Positions 39,427 to 47,397 of a stretch of DNA of 64,000 bases are shown here, in pieces. Both the position numbers and the translations under genes were made by a program. Within the stretch, counting starts at the first letter, position 1. Each line of letters starts with the position of its first letter. The notes below the pieces were generated by a model that worked only from the letters and a program-made list of their open reading frames with translations, did no database searches and was not told the DNA's origin. This DNA is from Yersinia proxima (GTDB lineage: Bacteria > Pseudomonadota > Gammaproteobacteria > Enterobacterales > Enterobacteriaceae). The stretch spans positions 62,001-126,000 of the forward strand of contig NZ_CABHYG010000016.1 in NCBI RefSeq assembly GCF_902170785.1. Reading direction: 5' to 3'.

Positions 39427-40029
39427 CTATTTGAACATAAACATTTTAATTAACTCAACGTCAGTACGAGCCCCCAGTTTTTTCATGGCAGACCGTTTTT
39501 GTCCACTGACTGTCTTCTCACTTTTTTTCAAAATCTTGGCGATATCGCCACCGGAAAAACCCTCATTAAACAATTTCAACACGATATTTTCATTGGGTGT
39601 TAAATACTGCCGTTCAGATGACGGCAAGTTTAGAACTCTCGTGGATTTTCGCTCGGATAAATTATCTTTAAGCCCACGAAGTTTACGTTTGAAAACAGTC
39701 GTAATCTTATTAGTAACAGTATCGACGCAGTCTTCTCTGAAAATCATCGTTACATTGTTGAACCTTGGGATACCCTGCAAGAAACTATTCAAACGAGCAT
39801 CACAAATCAAAAAAACATCTGCTTCTGAAGGCGCTTTATCCAACCGTTTTAAAGCATCGAAGAAACTGAACTCATCAACCCCTATAAAAATGATATCTGC
39901 AGAATAAAATGCTTTACGATAGAATTTGATCTCTTTTTTGAATCCTAGAGATGTAAATATCTTTTTTACGATAGTTACCATACCTAGTGTTTGATATTTG
40001 TCATTATCAACGATCATACAGCTTATCAT
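39427..40029 (-). CDS. LuxR-type regulator with RcsB-like HTH and atypical receiver
   Basis: 200 residues from ATG 40029; a GTG at 40038 adds three. The C-terminal HTH (LTPNENIVLKLFNEGFSGGD, then ILKKSEKTVSGQKRSAMKKL) resembles RcsB (LFAEGFLVTEIAKKLNRSIK, SSQKKSAMMKLG). The N-terminus begins IVDNDKY like a receiver, but the usual phospho-acceptor and Lys motifs are not clear. It could act without phosphorylation, like RcsA or BglJ, possibly as an RcsB partner. No kinase is nearby. The target is unknown. Confidence 0.75.
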   Translation of the reverse strand: MISCMIVDNDKYQTLGMVTIVKKIFTSLGFKKEIKFYRKAFYSADIIFIGVDEFSFFDALKRLDKAPSEADVFLICDARLNSFLQGIPRFNNVTMIFREDCVDTVTNKITTVFKRKLRGLKDNLSERKSTRVLNLPSSERQYLTPNENIVLKLFNEGFSGGDIAKILKKSEKTVSGQKRSAMKKLGARTDVELIKMFMFK

Positions 40030-40389
40030 ATTGGCCACACCCGCTAGTGCTTCAGCACTCTATGAATTGTTAACTCACATCTGTTTGTGATGAAATAAAA
40101 GCTATTAAATATTATGAAGATAGCCCAGAAACACCGTACTTTTGAGTAAACCATAGAGCCGTTATGAGATATATAGGAAGTCAACACCGGAGGATGTAGG
40201 AAACGTCTTTTTCTCAAAAGAATATTTCTCGTTTTTTATTTCGAGTTAAATCTGCCAGACGTGACAGCATTTGGATAATATGTAAAAATAGTGAAAAATT
40301 AATAGCCTAAATAGGAAAGTTCTAATGTTAGACCTCCGCCATCAGCAGCTGGATATCTCATTTAACTCTATTTCGAGCCGAACAATTAT
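40030..40389. other. AT-rich divergent gap
   Basis: About 360 bases between the LuxR-type gene (minus) and the acyltransferase gene (plus). No frame, terminator or operator stands out. It should hold both promoters. Confidence 0.4.
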
Positions 40390-41355
40390 ATGAGAAACGT
40401 CGGTTTACATGCGCTAAAAACATTAAGCTGCTTTTCTGCCGTTACCTTTTATTCTGCCAGTAAAACCTGTACCGAACAGTGCTTTTTAGGTGGAGAAGTA
40501 ATGAGTGTCCTGTACTTTTTGTCGATCATCGCCACCCCACTATTTTTTATGATTATCGGTTATATCGACTCTAGTGATGAGATAGATCAAGCAGATATAC
40601 TCAGAAAATTAAAATCTATCATAACCATTATCATTTTCTGGAACGTGCTTTTCTACTTTATCAATGAAGATGGTTTCAAACGAGGCTACTTTCTACAAAG
40701 TTGGCTACTATTTAGTATTGCTATCATCTACCTGATTAACCCCATAATATCTAAAGTATTAAAAAGTAACAGAACAGCTATCATCACACTCTCGTGCCTG
40801 GTTATATTTTCTATTTCCATTGATTTAATAAGTGCATTCAGTGAAAGACCATATCTAATTGATTTTCCACAATATTTTAGATTATGGACATGGGTATTTT
40901 ATTATATGACCGGCAGATTTCTCTGTTCTAAAATTTGCCAAAAAATAACCAAATTGCCGAGAGTACGTCTTGCAGCAAAAGTGCTTCTTATCCCGACAGC
41001 AATTTCAATGTATTATTATGAAAGTTTTATGTCGATACATGTATATAAAACAGTGAATGCAGGCTATTTCCTAGATAATTTACACGTTTTAATACTGAGT
41101 TTATGCTTCTTTGTGATATTTGATAACTTTGACACTAAATCTGAATGGATAAAGAAAACGTTGGCCTATATCAGCCCATCCATGATCGGAGTGTATATCT
41201 TGCATGATGGGATTTTCTATTTTATTGCCAGCGCATATAACTTATCTGATGTCACATTGAGGTTCACATTACTGTTGTCAGTATTTGCGGCCTCAGTCCT
41301 GTTATCACGAATTCTATTACTTAATAAATACACGTCACGTTTTATCTCGTTTTGA
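40390..41355 (+). CDS. Acyltransferase-3 family membrane protein (WecH/OafA-like)
   Basis: 321 residues, mostly hydrophobic with about nine or ten membrane segments. Matches to the family are PLFFMIIGYI (near 50), LLFSIAIIYLINPI and the last motif ISPSMIGVYILHDGIFYFI, which parallels ISRHSLGIYGFHALIIHAL of E. coli WecH. Where the family has LRG....VV..IH, this protein reads LKTLSCFSAVTFY, so the conserved Arg and His appear replaced by Lys and Tyr. Substrate unknown, and activity in doubt. The ribosome binding site is weak. Confidence 0.7.
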   Translation: MRNVGLHALKTLSCFSAVTFYSASKTCTEQCFLGGEVMSVLYFLSIIATPLFFMIIGYIDSSDEIDQADILRKLKSIITIIIFWNVLFYFINEDGFKRGYFLQSWLLFSIAIIYLINPIISKVLKSNRTAIITLSCLVIFSISIDLISAFSERPYLIDFPQYFRLWTWVFYYMTGRFLCSKICQKITKLPRVRLAAKVLLIPTAISMYYYESFMSIHVYKTVNAGYFLDNLHVLILSLCFFVIFDNFDTKSEWIKKTLAYISPSMIGVYILHDGIFYFIASAYNLSDVTLRFTLLLSVFAASVLLSRILLLNKYTSRFISF

Positions 41356-41505
41356 TAGATATTACCCGCCTCCATACGAAGTGGTGGCGGGTCAGATATG
41401 CAGCAACAACAAAACTCACGCAAGATAAAATAGACTAGCAGAATCACCTAGATCGGAGACAACAGGCGATGGGTGGTAGCAGGCATTCCTGTTCAACACT
41501 TTTCA

Positions 41506-42150
41506 TTATTGAATCTGAATCAAGGTCAGGGTATTGCCGAATACTGCGCCAGTATCAATATAGAGCTGGTTTTTAAATAGTGATGGTTTTACCAGCGGCG
41601 TGTGACCAAAAATAAATTTATCAGCCCCGGAGATCTCATCACTTTCTCCCTTCATCGCCGCGTTAAGGCGCTTACGATTCCATAAGACTAAATGTTCATC
41701 AACAAATTTGCCGTAAACATACTCATCTGAAGGATAATCAGCATGAGCGATAACATATTTCCCGTTGTCAGTCGTAACCTCAATTACCAATGGCAGCTGT
41801 TCGGCCTGTTTAATCAACTGTTCAACTTGATATCTATTATTTCCTTCCAATAAGAAGAACCAGCGCCCGCCATTGGCTATCCAGGTATCAGCCTCATCGC
41901 CGGCCAGCACATCAATGGCCATTTGCTCATGATTGCCACGAACAGCACGAAACCAATATGCATTAAGCAGTTCATAACATTCCGTATTCTGAAAGCCGCG
42001 ATCAGCCAGATCTCCCACAGAAACAAGTAAATCAGACGAGCGATCAAAGGCAACTCGACCCAAACTATCCATCAACTTTTTATAGCAGCCATGAATATCA
42101 CCAACAACAAAGATACGCCGGTATTCACTGCCATTTATTTTTTGGTACAT
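41506..42150 (-). CDS. pphA: PphA/PrpA-type serine/threonine protein phosphatase
   Basis: Metallophosphoesterase of the PPP family; 214 residues from ATG 42150 with GAGG upstream (a GTG at 42162 adds four). The metal-site motifs are all present: GDIHGCY, SVGDLADRG, RGNHEQM and the His motifs AHADYP and FGHTPLV. The end DTGAVFGNTLTLIQIQ matches E. coli PphA more than PphB. In E. coli such enzymes report misfolded protein to the CpxRA system; the role here is inferred. It stands alone. Confidence 0.85.
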   Translation of the reverse strand: MYQKINGSEYRRIFVVGDIHGCYKKLMDSLGRVAFDRSSDLLVSVGDLADRGFQNTECYELLNAYWFRAVRGNHEQMAIDVLAGDEADTWIANGGRWFFLLEGNNRYQVEQLIKQAEQLPLVIEVTTDNGKYVIAHADYPSDEYVYGKFVDEHLVLWNRKRLNAAMKGESDEISGADKFIFGHTPLVKPSLFKNQLYIDTGAVFGNTLTLIQIQ

Positions 42151-42340
42151 AGTAGGCCTCACTGTCAGTGTATTGCCTACTTTAATTTTAGCTTAATTGC
42201 TCACTTTATGAGCATCAATGTGAGGTTTAGTTAAAAATAGAGGGGAATGTGGTGAGTTTCAACACACGGAAATTTTTTGTTGATAGATACACGTCACTCT
42301 CGTAGTGTGGGAAGTCTTTTTGAATGCTATTTCAAAAATA

Positions 42341-42369
42341 AAATAAGCCGCCCTCCAGCGGCTTATTTT
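42341..42369 (-). terminator. Terminator behind the 64-residue ORF
   Basis: AAATAAGCCGC (42341-42351), loop CCTCCA, GCGGCTTATTT (42358-42368). The stem is 11 bp and perfect. Read on the minus strand it continues into a T-rich stretch. It lies 31 bases past the stop of the gene at 42400. Confidence 0.85.
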
Positions 42370-42399
42370 ACATTGAAAGGACTACAAACCGCCTTAGGA

Positions 42400-42594
42400 T
42401 CACTGAGGCCGATATATGTCTCTGTAGTGGGCTAATCTTTCCCGGAAAAAATCGAGTTCATCGGATGAAAGTTTTGCTTCAATTTCATCAACTTTAATTT
42501 TCTTTTTTTGGTTTTCCATAAAAGCAATCGTGGATGCCACAAAGTCCAGGCTGGTATGGCAATATGCCGATACCAATTTCTCAAGTGCTGACAT
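42400..42594 (-). CDS. Small hypothetical protein, 64 residues
   Basis: ATG 42594 follows a strong AAGGAGG box and the gene ends at a good terminator, so it is very likely real. The protein is helical and charged (ENQKKKIKVDEIEAKLSSDE). Its end FFRERLAHYRDIYRP recalls the C-terminal helix of HolE/Hot (DNA polymerase III theta), for example the WFRERL..H stretch. The N-terminal half does not match HolE, so I give no function. Confidence 0.7.
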   Translation of the reverse strand: MSALEKLVSAYCHTSLDFVASTIAFMENQKKKIKVDEIEAKLSSDELDFFRERLAHYRDIYRPQ

Positions 42595-42837
42595 GTTAAC
42601 CTCCTTACTGGCCTAGCACATTGTAAAATTTAACACAAATAATTATATTAAAACCGAGAGCAAGATCAACTTACAGGAGATCGGTCACCTGTGAGAATTC
42701 CAGACCTGGTGATATTATTGATTTTGCCAGATATAAATTGGAGTAAGTATTTTGCCGTGGATCGATGATTTTTAGTGGGTTTTCCGTTATGGTTCGGATC
42801 ATCTTTCTAAAGTTCACAATTTATAACGAGAACAGAA

Positions 42838-42918
42838 TTGAAAATAAGAAAAACAACACTGATTATGATAGCGATTGCGCTGGCAGTATTCGCTTATACT
42901 TATTTTACTGGGGCCTAG
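42838..42918 (+). CDS. Possible 26-residue membrane peptide
   Basis: TTG 42838 after ACGAGAACAG. It encodes a short basic start (MKIRKTT) and one hydrophobic helix (LIMIAIALAVFAYTYF), then a stop at 42916-42918. It could be a leader for the ABM gene 13 bases downstream, or the remnant of a longer membrane-anchored protein (the start looks like an HlyD-type anchor). Confidence 0.35.
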   Translation: MKIRKTTLIMIAIALAVFAYTYFTGA

Positions 42919-42931
42919 TGCTATTAAAGTT

Positions 42932-43219
42932 ATGTTAAAAGTCATTGCACAAGATTTTATAAAACCAGATCACATCAGTGATGTCATGCCGCTTTATAGA
43001 GAATTAGTGGAAAAAACGAAACTTGAACCCCTTTGTATTTCCTATAATTTATATATAGATCATAAAAATCCTGGCGACTTCGTATTTATTGAAGAATGGC
43101 CAGACCAAGCAGCATTAGATATACATTGCGCAACAGAGCATTTCAGACGACTGGTTCCACAGATCAATCAATATCAGCGAAAAGAGTGCACATTCATCTT
43201 TATGCACCCTTTTGAATAG
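42932..43219 (+). CDS. ABM-domain monooxygenase-like protein
   Basis: 95 residues from ATG 42932 (MLKVIAQDFIKPDHISDVMP). This is a ferredoxin-like ABM fold, seen in quinol monooxygenases such as YgiN: MLKVIA at the start, then GDFVFIEEWPDQAALDIHCA with the conserved EEW...A...H motif, and a C-terminal beta strand. Substrate unknown. The ribosome binding site is poor, so translation may depend on the small ORF just upstream. It converges with the ABC transporter gene, 17 bases away. Confidence 0.8.
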   Translation: MLKVIAQDFIKPDHISDVMPLYRELVEKTKLEPLCISYNLYIDHKNPGDFVFIEEWPDQAALDIHCATEHFRRLVPQINQYQRKECTFIFMHPFE

Positions 43220-43236
43220 CATTTTAAAGCAACCGG

Positions 43237-45009
43237 TTACAACACCGGTTGTTCTTCTTCATGGTATTGATTCTGCCACATAGCTGAGTATCTACCATTT
43301 TTAAGCAATAACTCCTCATGCCGTCCGCGTTCAACTATTGCGCCCGCCTCCATCACAATAATTTCATCTGCATCAATAATGGTGGATAGACGATGAGCAA
43401 TAACCAACGTCGTGTGGTCACGACTGACTTCCCGTAGGTGGGCCTGAATCTCGCGCTCAGTATGGGTATCTAATGCACTGGTTGCTTCATCAAAAACCAA
43501 AATAGCCGGATTTTTAAGGATCGTGCGCGCAATTGCCACCCGTTGTTTCTCTCCACCAGATAACTTAAGCCCGCGCTCCCCGACCCGCGTCTCATAGCCA
43601 TCAGGTAAGCTAATAATGAAATCATGGATATGCGCGAGTTTCGCTGCACGTTCTATCTCTGCGAAACTTGATGAGGTTCTGCCATAAGCAATGTTATAAC
43701 GCAGTGTGTCATTAAATAGCACCGTATCTTGCGGTACGATACCAATGGCCTCACGTAAACTCGCTTGAGTCACATTTCGAACATCTTGACCATCAATATA
43801 AATCGCTCCATCAGTGACATCGTAAAAACGGAACAATAAACGAGATAGTGTCGATTTACCGGCTCCCGATGCACCAACAACGGCCACCGTTTTGCCCGCC
43901 GGAATAGTGAAACTCACTTGATTCAAAATAGGTCTGCGTGGGTCATAACCAAAACTCACAGAGTCAAAACGCACTTCTCCTTTTGTAAGCTGCAAAGCAG
44001 GCGCATTAGGACTATCTTTAATTTCTTTTTTTACCATCAATAAATCGAGCATATTCTCCATATCAATCAGCGCCTGTCTGATTTCGGAGTAAATAAACCC
44101 AAAGAAGTTGAGTGGCTGATACAACTGAAGAAGATAAGCATTGACCAATACAAAATCACCGATGGTCATACGGCCTTGCGTAATACCTTGCGCCGCCATT
44201 GACATCATCACAACCAACCCTACTGATATAATGGCAGTTTGACCCAGGCTTAATGCAGTAAAACTGAATTGATTCTTTATCGCAGCGTATTCATACAGTT
44301 GCCGGGAGTGGTTAAAGCGTTCGGCCTCAAACTGTTCATTACCAAAATATTTCACAGTTTCATAGTTTATCAGGCTGTCGATAGACTTGGTGTTAGCCTC
44401 CGCATTAGCTTGATTAAGCTCTCGCCGAAAGCGAGTTCGCCAACTGACAGCCATCACGGTAAATAGGATGTAGCAGGCAACGGTTACCAGAATGGCGACG
44501 GCGAACCAACCATCGAGTAGATGCCACATAATAAGAGAGACCAGTGTTATCTCAAATAAAATGGGGAATATAGAGAACAAGATGCGTGAAAGTACCGTCG
44601 CAACCGCTTGTGTACCACGCTCAATAGATAAAGATAACCCACCCGTTTGCCTGTCCAGATGAAAACGTAAGCTGAGATCATGTAATTGTTTAAATACCCG
44701 TAAACCAAGCAATCGAGTTGCATTCTGACTGACATGTACAAACATCACGTTACGCAATTCTTCAAATAGGGAAGCACTGACTCTCGCGACCCCATAAGCA
44801 ATTATCAAAGTGATGGGAATAGCCATCATCTTGGCGTTTTCACTGCTCAATGTGTCGATCATCGCCCTATAAGCAAGGGGGACCAGAGTAGTACTGACCT
44901 TAGAAACCACCATAAAGATGACAGCAGCAATCAGGTAATAGCGCAGTTTAGGATTATTTTTAGGCCATAGGTAGGGCAGCAGGAATTTCAGTATACGGGA
45001 GCGATCCAT
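43237..45009 (-). CDS. Atm1/HMT-type ABC exporter (fused membrane and ATPase domains)
   Basis: 590 residues with an N-terminal six-helix exporter domain (residues 20-310) and a C-terminal ATPase. Walker A is GASGAGKST, the signature is LSGGEKQRVAIARTIL, Walker B is ILVFDEATSALD and the switch is VIAHRLST. The membrane part holds SLINYETVKYFGNEQFEAERF, the hallmark of Atm1/HMT exporters of glutathione complexes, linked to iron-sulfur and heavy-metal homeostasis. The substrate here is inferred. It is monocistronic. Confidence 0.9.
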   Translation of the reverse strand: MDRSRILKFLLPYLWPKNNPKLRYYLIAAVIFMVVSKVSTTLVPLAYRAMIDTLSSENAKMMAIPITLIIAYGVARVSASLFEELRNVMFVHVSQNATRLLGLRVFKQLHDLSLRFHLDRQTGGLSLSIERGTQAVATVLSRILFSIFPILFEITLVSLIMWHLLDGWFAVAILVTVACYILFTVMAVSWRTRFRRELNQANAEANTKSIDSLINYETVKYFGNEQFEAERFNHSRQLYEYAAIKNQFSFTALSLGQTAIISVGLVVMMSMAAQGITQGRMTIGDFVLVNAYLLQLYQPLNFFGFIYSEIRQALIDMENMLDLLMVKKEIKDSPNAPALQLTKGEVRFDSVSFGYDPRRPILNQVSFTIPAGKTVAVVGASGAGKSTLSRLLFRFYDVTDGAIYIDGQDVRNVTQASLREAIGIVPQDTVLFNDTLRYNIAYGRTSSSFAEIERAAKLAHIHDFIISLPDGYETRVGERGLKLSGGEKQRVAIARTILKNPAILVFDEATSALDTHTEREIQAHLREVSRDHTTLVIAHRLSTIIDADEIIVMEAGAIVERGRHEELLLKNGRYSAMWQNQYHEEEQPVL

Positions 45010-45313
45010 GTTTATTTATTTGCCATCTCAAGTGGGTTAGCAATCATTGTTTTTTATATTCTGCCACGTATCAGAGTCATGGCCTAATAAACAAGGCAAT
45101 ATCAAAAATCGTTATGCACGCTCAGTTTGTTCTGCCATATACAGATGGATGCTGAATGTTCGTTAATTAAACTGTAGTGCATTGCAATTTTTCATTCATT
45201 TTTTTTGACCAACATAAGCAATTCTCTTCGATATCCAAATTATGTGATCGGAGTAACATTATTTCTATCGAAAGCAAACGGCTTTCACATCGACAAACAG
45301 AAGAGAATTTATT
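45010..45313. other. AT-rich gap with promoter of the small secreted protein
   Basis: About 300 bases between the ABC exporter (minus) and the small plus-strand gene. A short hairpin GAAAGC-AAACG-GCTTTC is seen near 45270-45286, about 28 bases before the next start. AAGAGAA at 45301-45307 is the ribosome binding site. No longer frame is convincing. Confidence 0.4.
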
Positions 45314-45469
45314 ATGAAAATGACTATCGCAGCTCTAACCCTGATCGCAGCAATCCTGGCGCCAACTGTTTCAATGGCAAATATTGGTGACCATGACAGC
45401 TATCAAGGTACCTACTCTATCAGTCAGGGGCAAAGTACAAATACAGCGGGCCAGACTGCTAAAAACTAA
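45314..45469 (+). CDS. Small exported protein, 51 residues
   Basis: ATG 45314 with AAGAGAA upstream. It has a clear signal peptide (MKMTIAALTLIAAILAPTVS, cleavage after MA-) followed by a 28-residue polar mature part rich in Gln, Ser and Thr (GTYSISQGQSTNTAGQTAKN). A rho-independent terminator follows 11 bases after the stop, so it is a complete single-gene unit. No family recognised. Confidence 0.7.
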   Translation: MKMTIAALTLIAAILAPTVSMANIGDHDSYQGTYSISQGQSTNTAGQTAKN

Positions 45470-45479
45470 AAAACCGATG

Positions 45480-45507
45480 GCCCCACTGAATATTGAGTGG
45501 GGCTTTT
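45480..45507 (+). terminator. Terminator of the small exported protein gene
   Basis: GCCCCACT (45480-45487), loop GAATATTG, AGTGGGGC (45496-45503), TTTT. It is a perfect 8-bp stem with a T-run. Confidence 0.9.
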
Positions 45508-45904
45508 AATTATCAATACTTTCATCATCACCAAAGCCTGATACCCAATGTGACTTTTATTTAATTAAGCAACTATTGGTATCATTCAACAAACATATAA
45601 ACACCCTGCATTATTACTTACTCAGGAACGTTCTCTTCTTTTTAATTCTACGATAATTAGTTAAATCTTTAACTTAGTATCATCCATCTCATTTTGGTCC
45701 ATAATTATGTACACAAATTAACTCATCTAAATACAAAAAACTCATAATATTTTAAATTCTCTATTCTATTTATCCTTATAGGAAGATATTACAATCCAGT
45801 AATTTTTAATTGACGGTCATACATTTCGGCATAAAATCAACGCATAAAAATACTCACGTGACACAGAGTATTGATGAAAAACTACCTTTTATCAGGAGAT
45901 TTTA
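45508..45904. other. Very AT-rich gap upstream of the two-gene unknown operon
   Basis: About 400 bases with no usable frame. The stretch is much richer in A and T than the core genes of the window. It should carry the operon promoter. AGGAG at 45894-45898 is a strong ribosome binding site for the gene at 45905. No operator or repeat was seen. Confidence 0.5.
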
Positions 45905-46690
45905 ATGTTACAAGCAGTGCTTCACGGGAAAGCCGGCACCTTGCAAATCGCAGGCAAAGAGCTGGCAGTAAGTTGGCGATCCCTGTTTAAATCGAAAGAA
46001 GATTTACTTACGGCAAGTCTATTTACCCGTGTTAGCTACTTCCCTGAAGAATGGATGAAAATATTTTTCACATCTCTCTTTGGGCAGGAACTAGAGTTCG
46101 GCGTGTTAAAGAAACGTCATTTCTGGCCCCGTTTCCCCCTGGAACAGCAAACTGTAGAGCCAGACCTGGTATTCAGTTTTGAAAGTAAAGATATTTTGGT
46201 TGAAGTAAAACCTCCGGAAGGAGGCAAACAAAATTATATTCAGTGGCGCAAAGAGATAGACTCTTTTCTACAACAACGTGAAACAAAAACAGAGATTGAT
46301 AGAGAACTTATCTTTGTTGCGCTAGGAAATAACGCTACACATTATCAGCAATGGTCTGAAACACTTAAACTCAACCGAAACAATTTGAGCATTTATTGCC
46401 TTGAGTGGAAACAAGTGCAAAAAGCCATTATGGCCGTACAACTAGTCACTGGCTCAGATCCCCTACTCGACGACTGCCTGGCTGCACTAGCACTTTATGG
46501 CATTCTGCAACCAGTACCTCACTGGCAGCAACTACAACAATATGTACAGAGAGCCCCATTATCCAAAAAAATATTCAGCGACCTTTGCCCTCTTTCTTTA
46601 GTCAAAGAAATACCACTTGTTCCCCCAATATCTCACTGGCAATCACTGTCTGAATTGATATCAAACCAACCTCTACCAATTGATGAATAA
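45905..46690 (+). CDS. Unknown protein with a PD-(D/E)XK nuclease signature
   Basis: 261 residues from ATG 45905 behind AGGAGA. Residues 85-102 read EPDLVFSFESKDILVEVK: Pro86-Asp87, then Glu100-Val101-Lys102, the spacing of PD-(D/E)XK nucleases. Glu32 in the helix KSKEDLLTASLF could be the extra upstream acid. Q110-rich helix NYIQWRKEIDSFLQQ follows the core. The C-terminal 100 residues are helical and without a known domain. It is followed after 12 bases by a second unknown gene. A DNA-cutting or defence role is an inference; no close relative is recalled. Confidence 0.75.
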   Translation: MLQAVLHGKAGTLQIAGKELAVSWRSLFKSKEDLLTASLFTRVSYFPEEWMKIFFTSLFGQELEFGVLKKRHFWPRFPLEQQTVEPDLVFSFESKDILVEVKPPEGGKQNYIQWRKEIDSFLQQRETKTEIDRELIFVALGNNATHYQQWSETLKLNRNNLSIYCLEWKQVQKAIMAVQLVTGSDPLLDDCLAALALYGILQPVPHWQQLQQYVQRAPLSKKIFSDLCPLSLVKEIPLVPPISHWQSLSELISNQPLPIDE

Positions 46691-46702
46691 GCAGGAAAAA
46701 TA

Positions 46703-47317
46703 ATGTCACCGGAAGAAACATTGTCGCAAGTCAGGCAGGCTCATCGTATTTGTGCTGCTTTTTATCAACGAATGATGCCGCTTATCAATAATATTTCAGA
46801 AGAATTAGAACTGAACTTTGTTAGTTGGGCACCTCGTACATTTAATCGGCCAACTCGCAAAACAACTAATCCGCTTACATACTGGTCTTGGGATTATTTG
46901 CCATTAATTAGTGCTGGTTTTATTTTCTCCTCACAAGAGCAAGATGGAGAAATAAAACAAGGAGACTATATTTTAGATATTGAACTCGTTGCTGATGCGG
47001 AACTTGATTGTGCTAATATCAACAGGCTTTATGGCAAAACCCAACCGGATGCAACAAATTTACATATCAGTAGCCGTGAGTCGCACAGTTTTCTCAAAAT
47101 ATATCTATTCCACGCCAATACACCGTTATCTGGCAATGCCTTTGATACTATGTGGAAAGAATGTAACTATCCTGAGTTAAATGAAGTTATCCAAGCGGGA
47201 AACAAAAATGTCGATACTGTTGGTTTTATTCTTCCCATTGCAGAGATCATGAATGATGATGGTGTGACTCTTGCGGTAGATAGAATTAATCAGCACTTGG
47301 AACTAATGCAGAAGTAA
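46703..47317 (+). CDS. Unknown protein, partner of the nuclease-like gene
   Basis: 204 residues from ATG 46703 with AGGAAA upstream. No membrane segment, signal or known domain is seen. Notable features are an aromatic stretch (LTYWSWDYLPLISAGFIF) near residues 57-75 and an acidic strand-rich middle (GDYILDIELVADAELD). The 12-base gap to the preceding gene and shared direction point to one operon, so it may be a partner, regulator or immunity subunit. It ends before a long hairpin at 47341-47384. Confidence 0.7.
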   Translation: MSPEETLSQVRQAHRICAAFYQRMMPLINNISEELELNFVSWAPRTFNRPTRKTTNPLTYWSWDYLPLISAGFIFSSQEQDGEIKQGDYILDIELVADAELDCANINRLYGKTQPDATNLHISSRESHSFLKIYLFHANTPLSGNAFDTMWKECNYPELNEVIQAGNKNVDTVGFILPIAEIMNDDGVTLAVDRINQHLELMQK

Positions 47318-47340
47318 ATGCATTGCAGGATATCTTATCC

Positions 47341-47384
47341 AGCGGCTTTCGAATTGCATCATCTATATGCATTCAAAAGCCGCT
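47341..47384. terminator. Long bidirectional hairpin
   Basis: Left arm AGCGGCTTTCGAATTGCAT (47341-47359), right arm ATGCATTCAAAAGCCGCT (47367-47384). Nearly all positions pair. It separates the unknown operon from the convergent roxA gene, 13 bases before the roxA stop. No strong T-run on either side. Confidence 0.65.
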
Positions 47385-47397
47385 ATTGATAGTACGA

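Noticed and set aside
45205-45390. 61-residue plus-strand frame
   Set aside because: It overlaps the leader and the small exported protein gene in another frame, and has no signal or good start.
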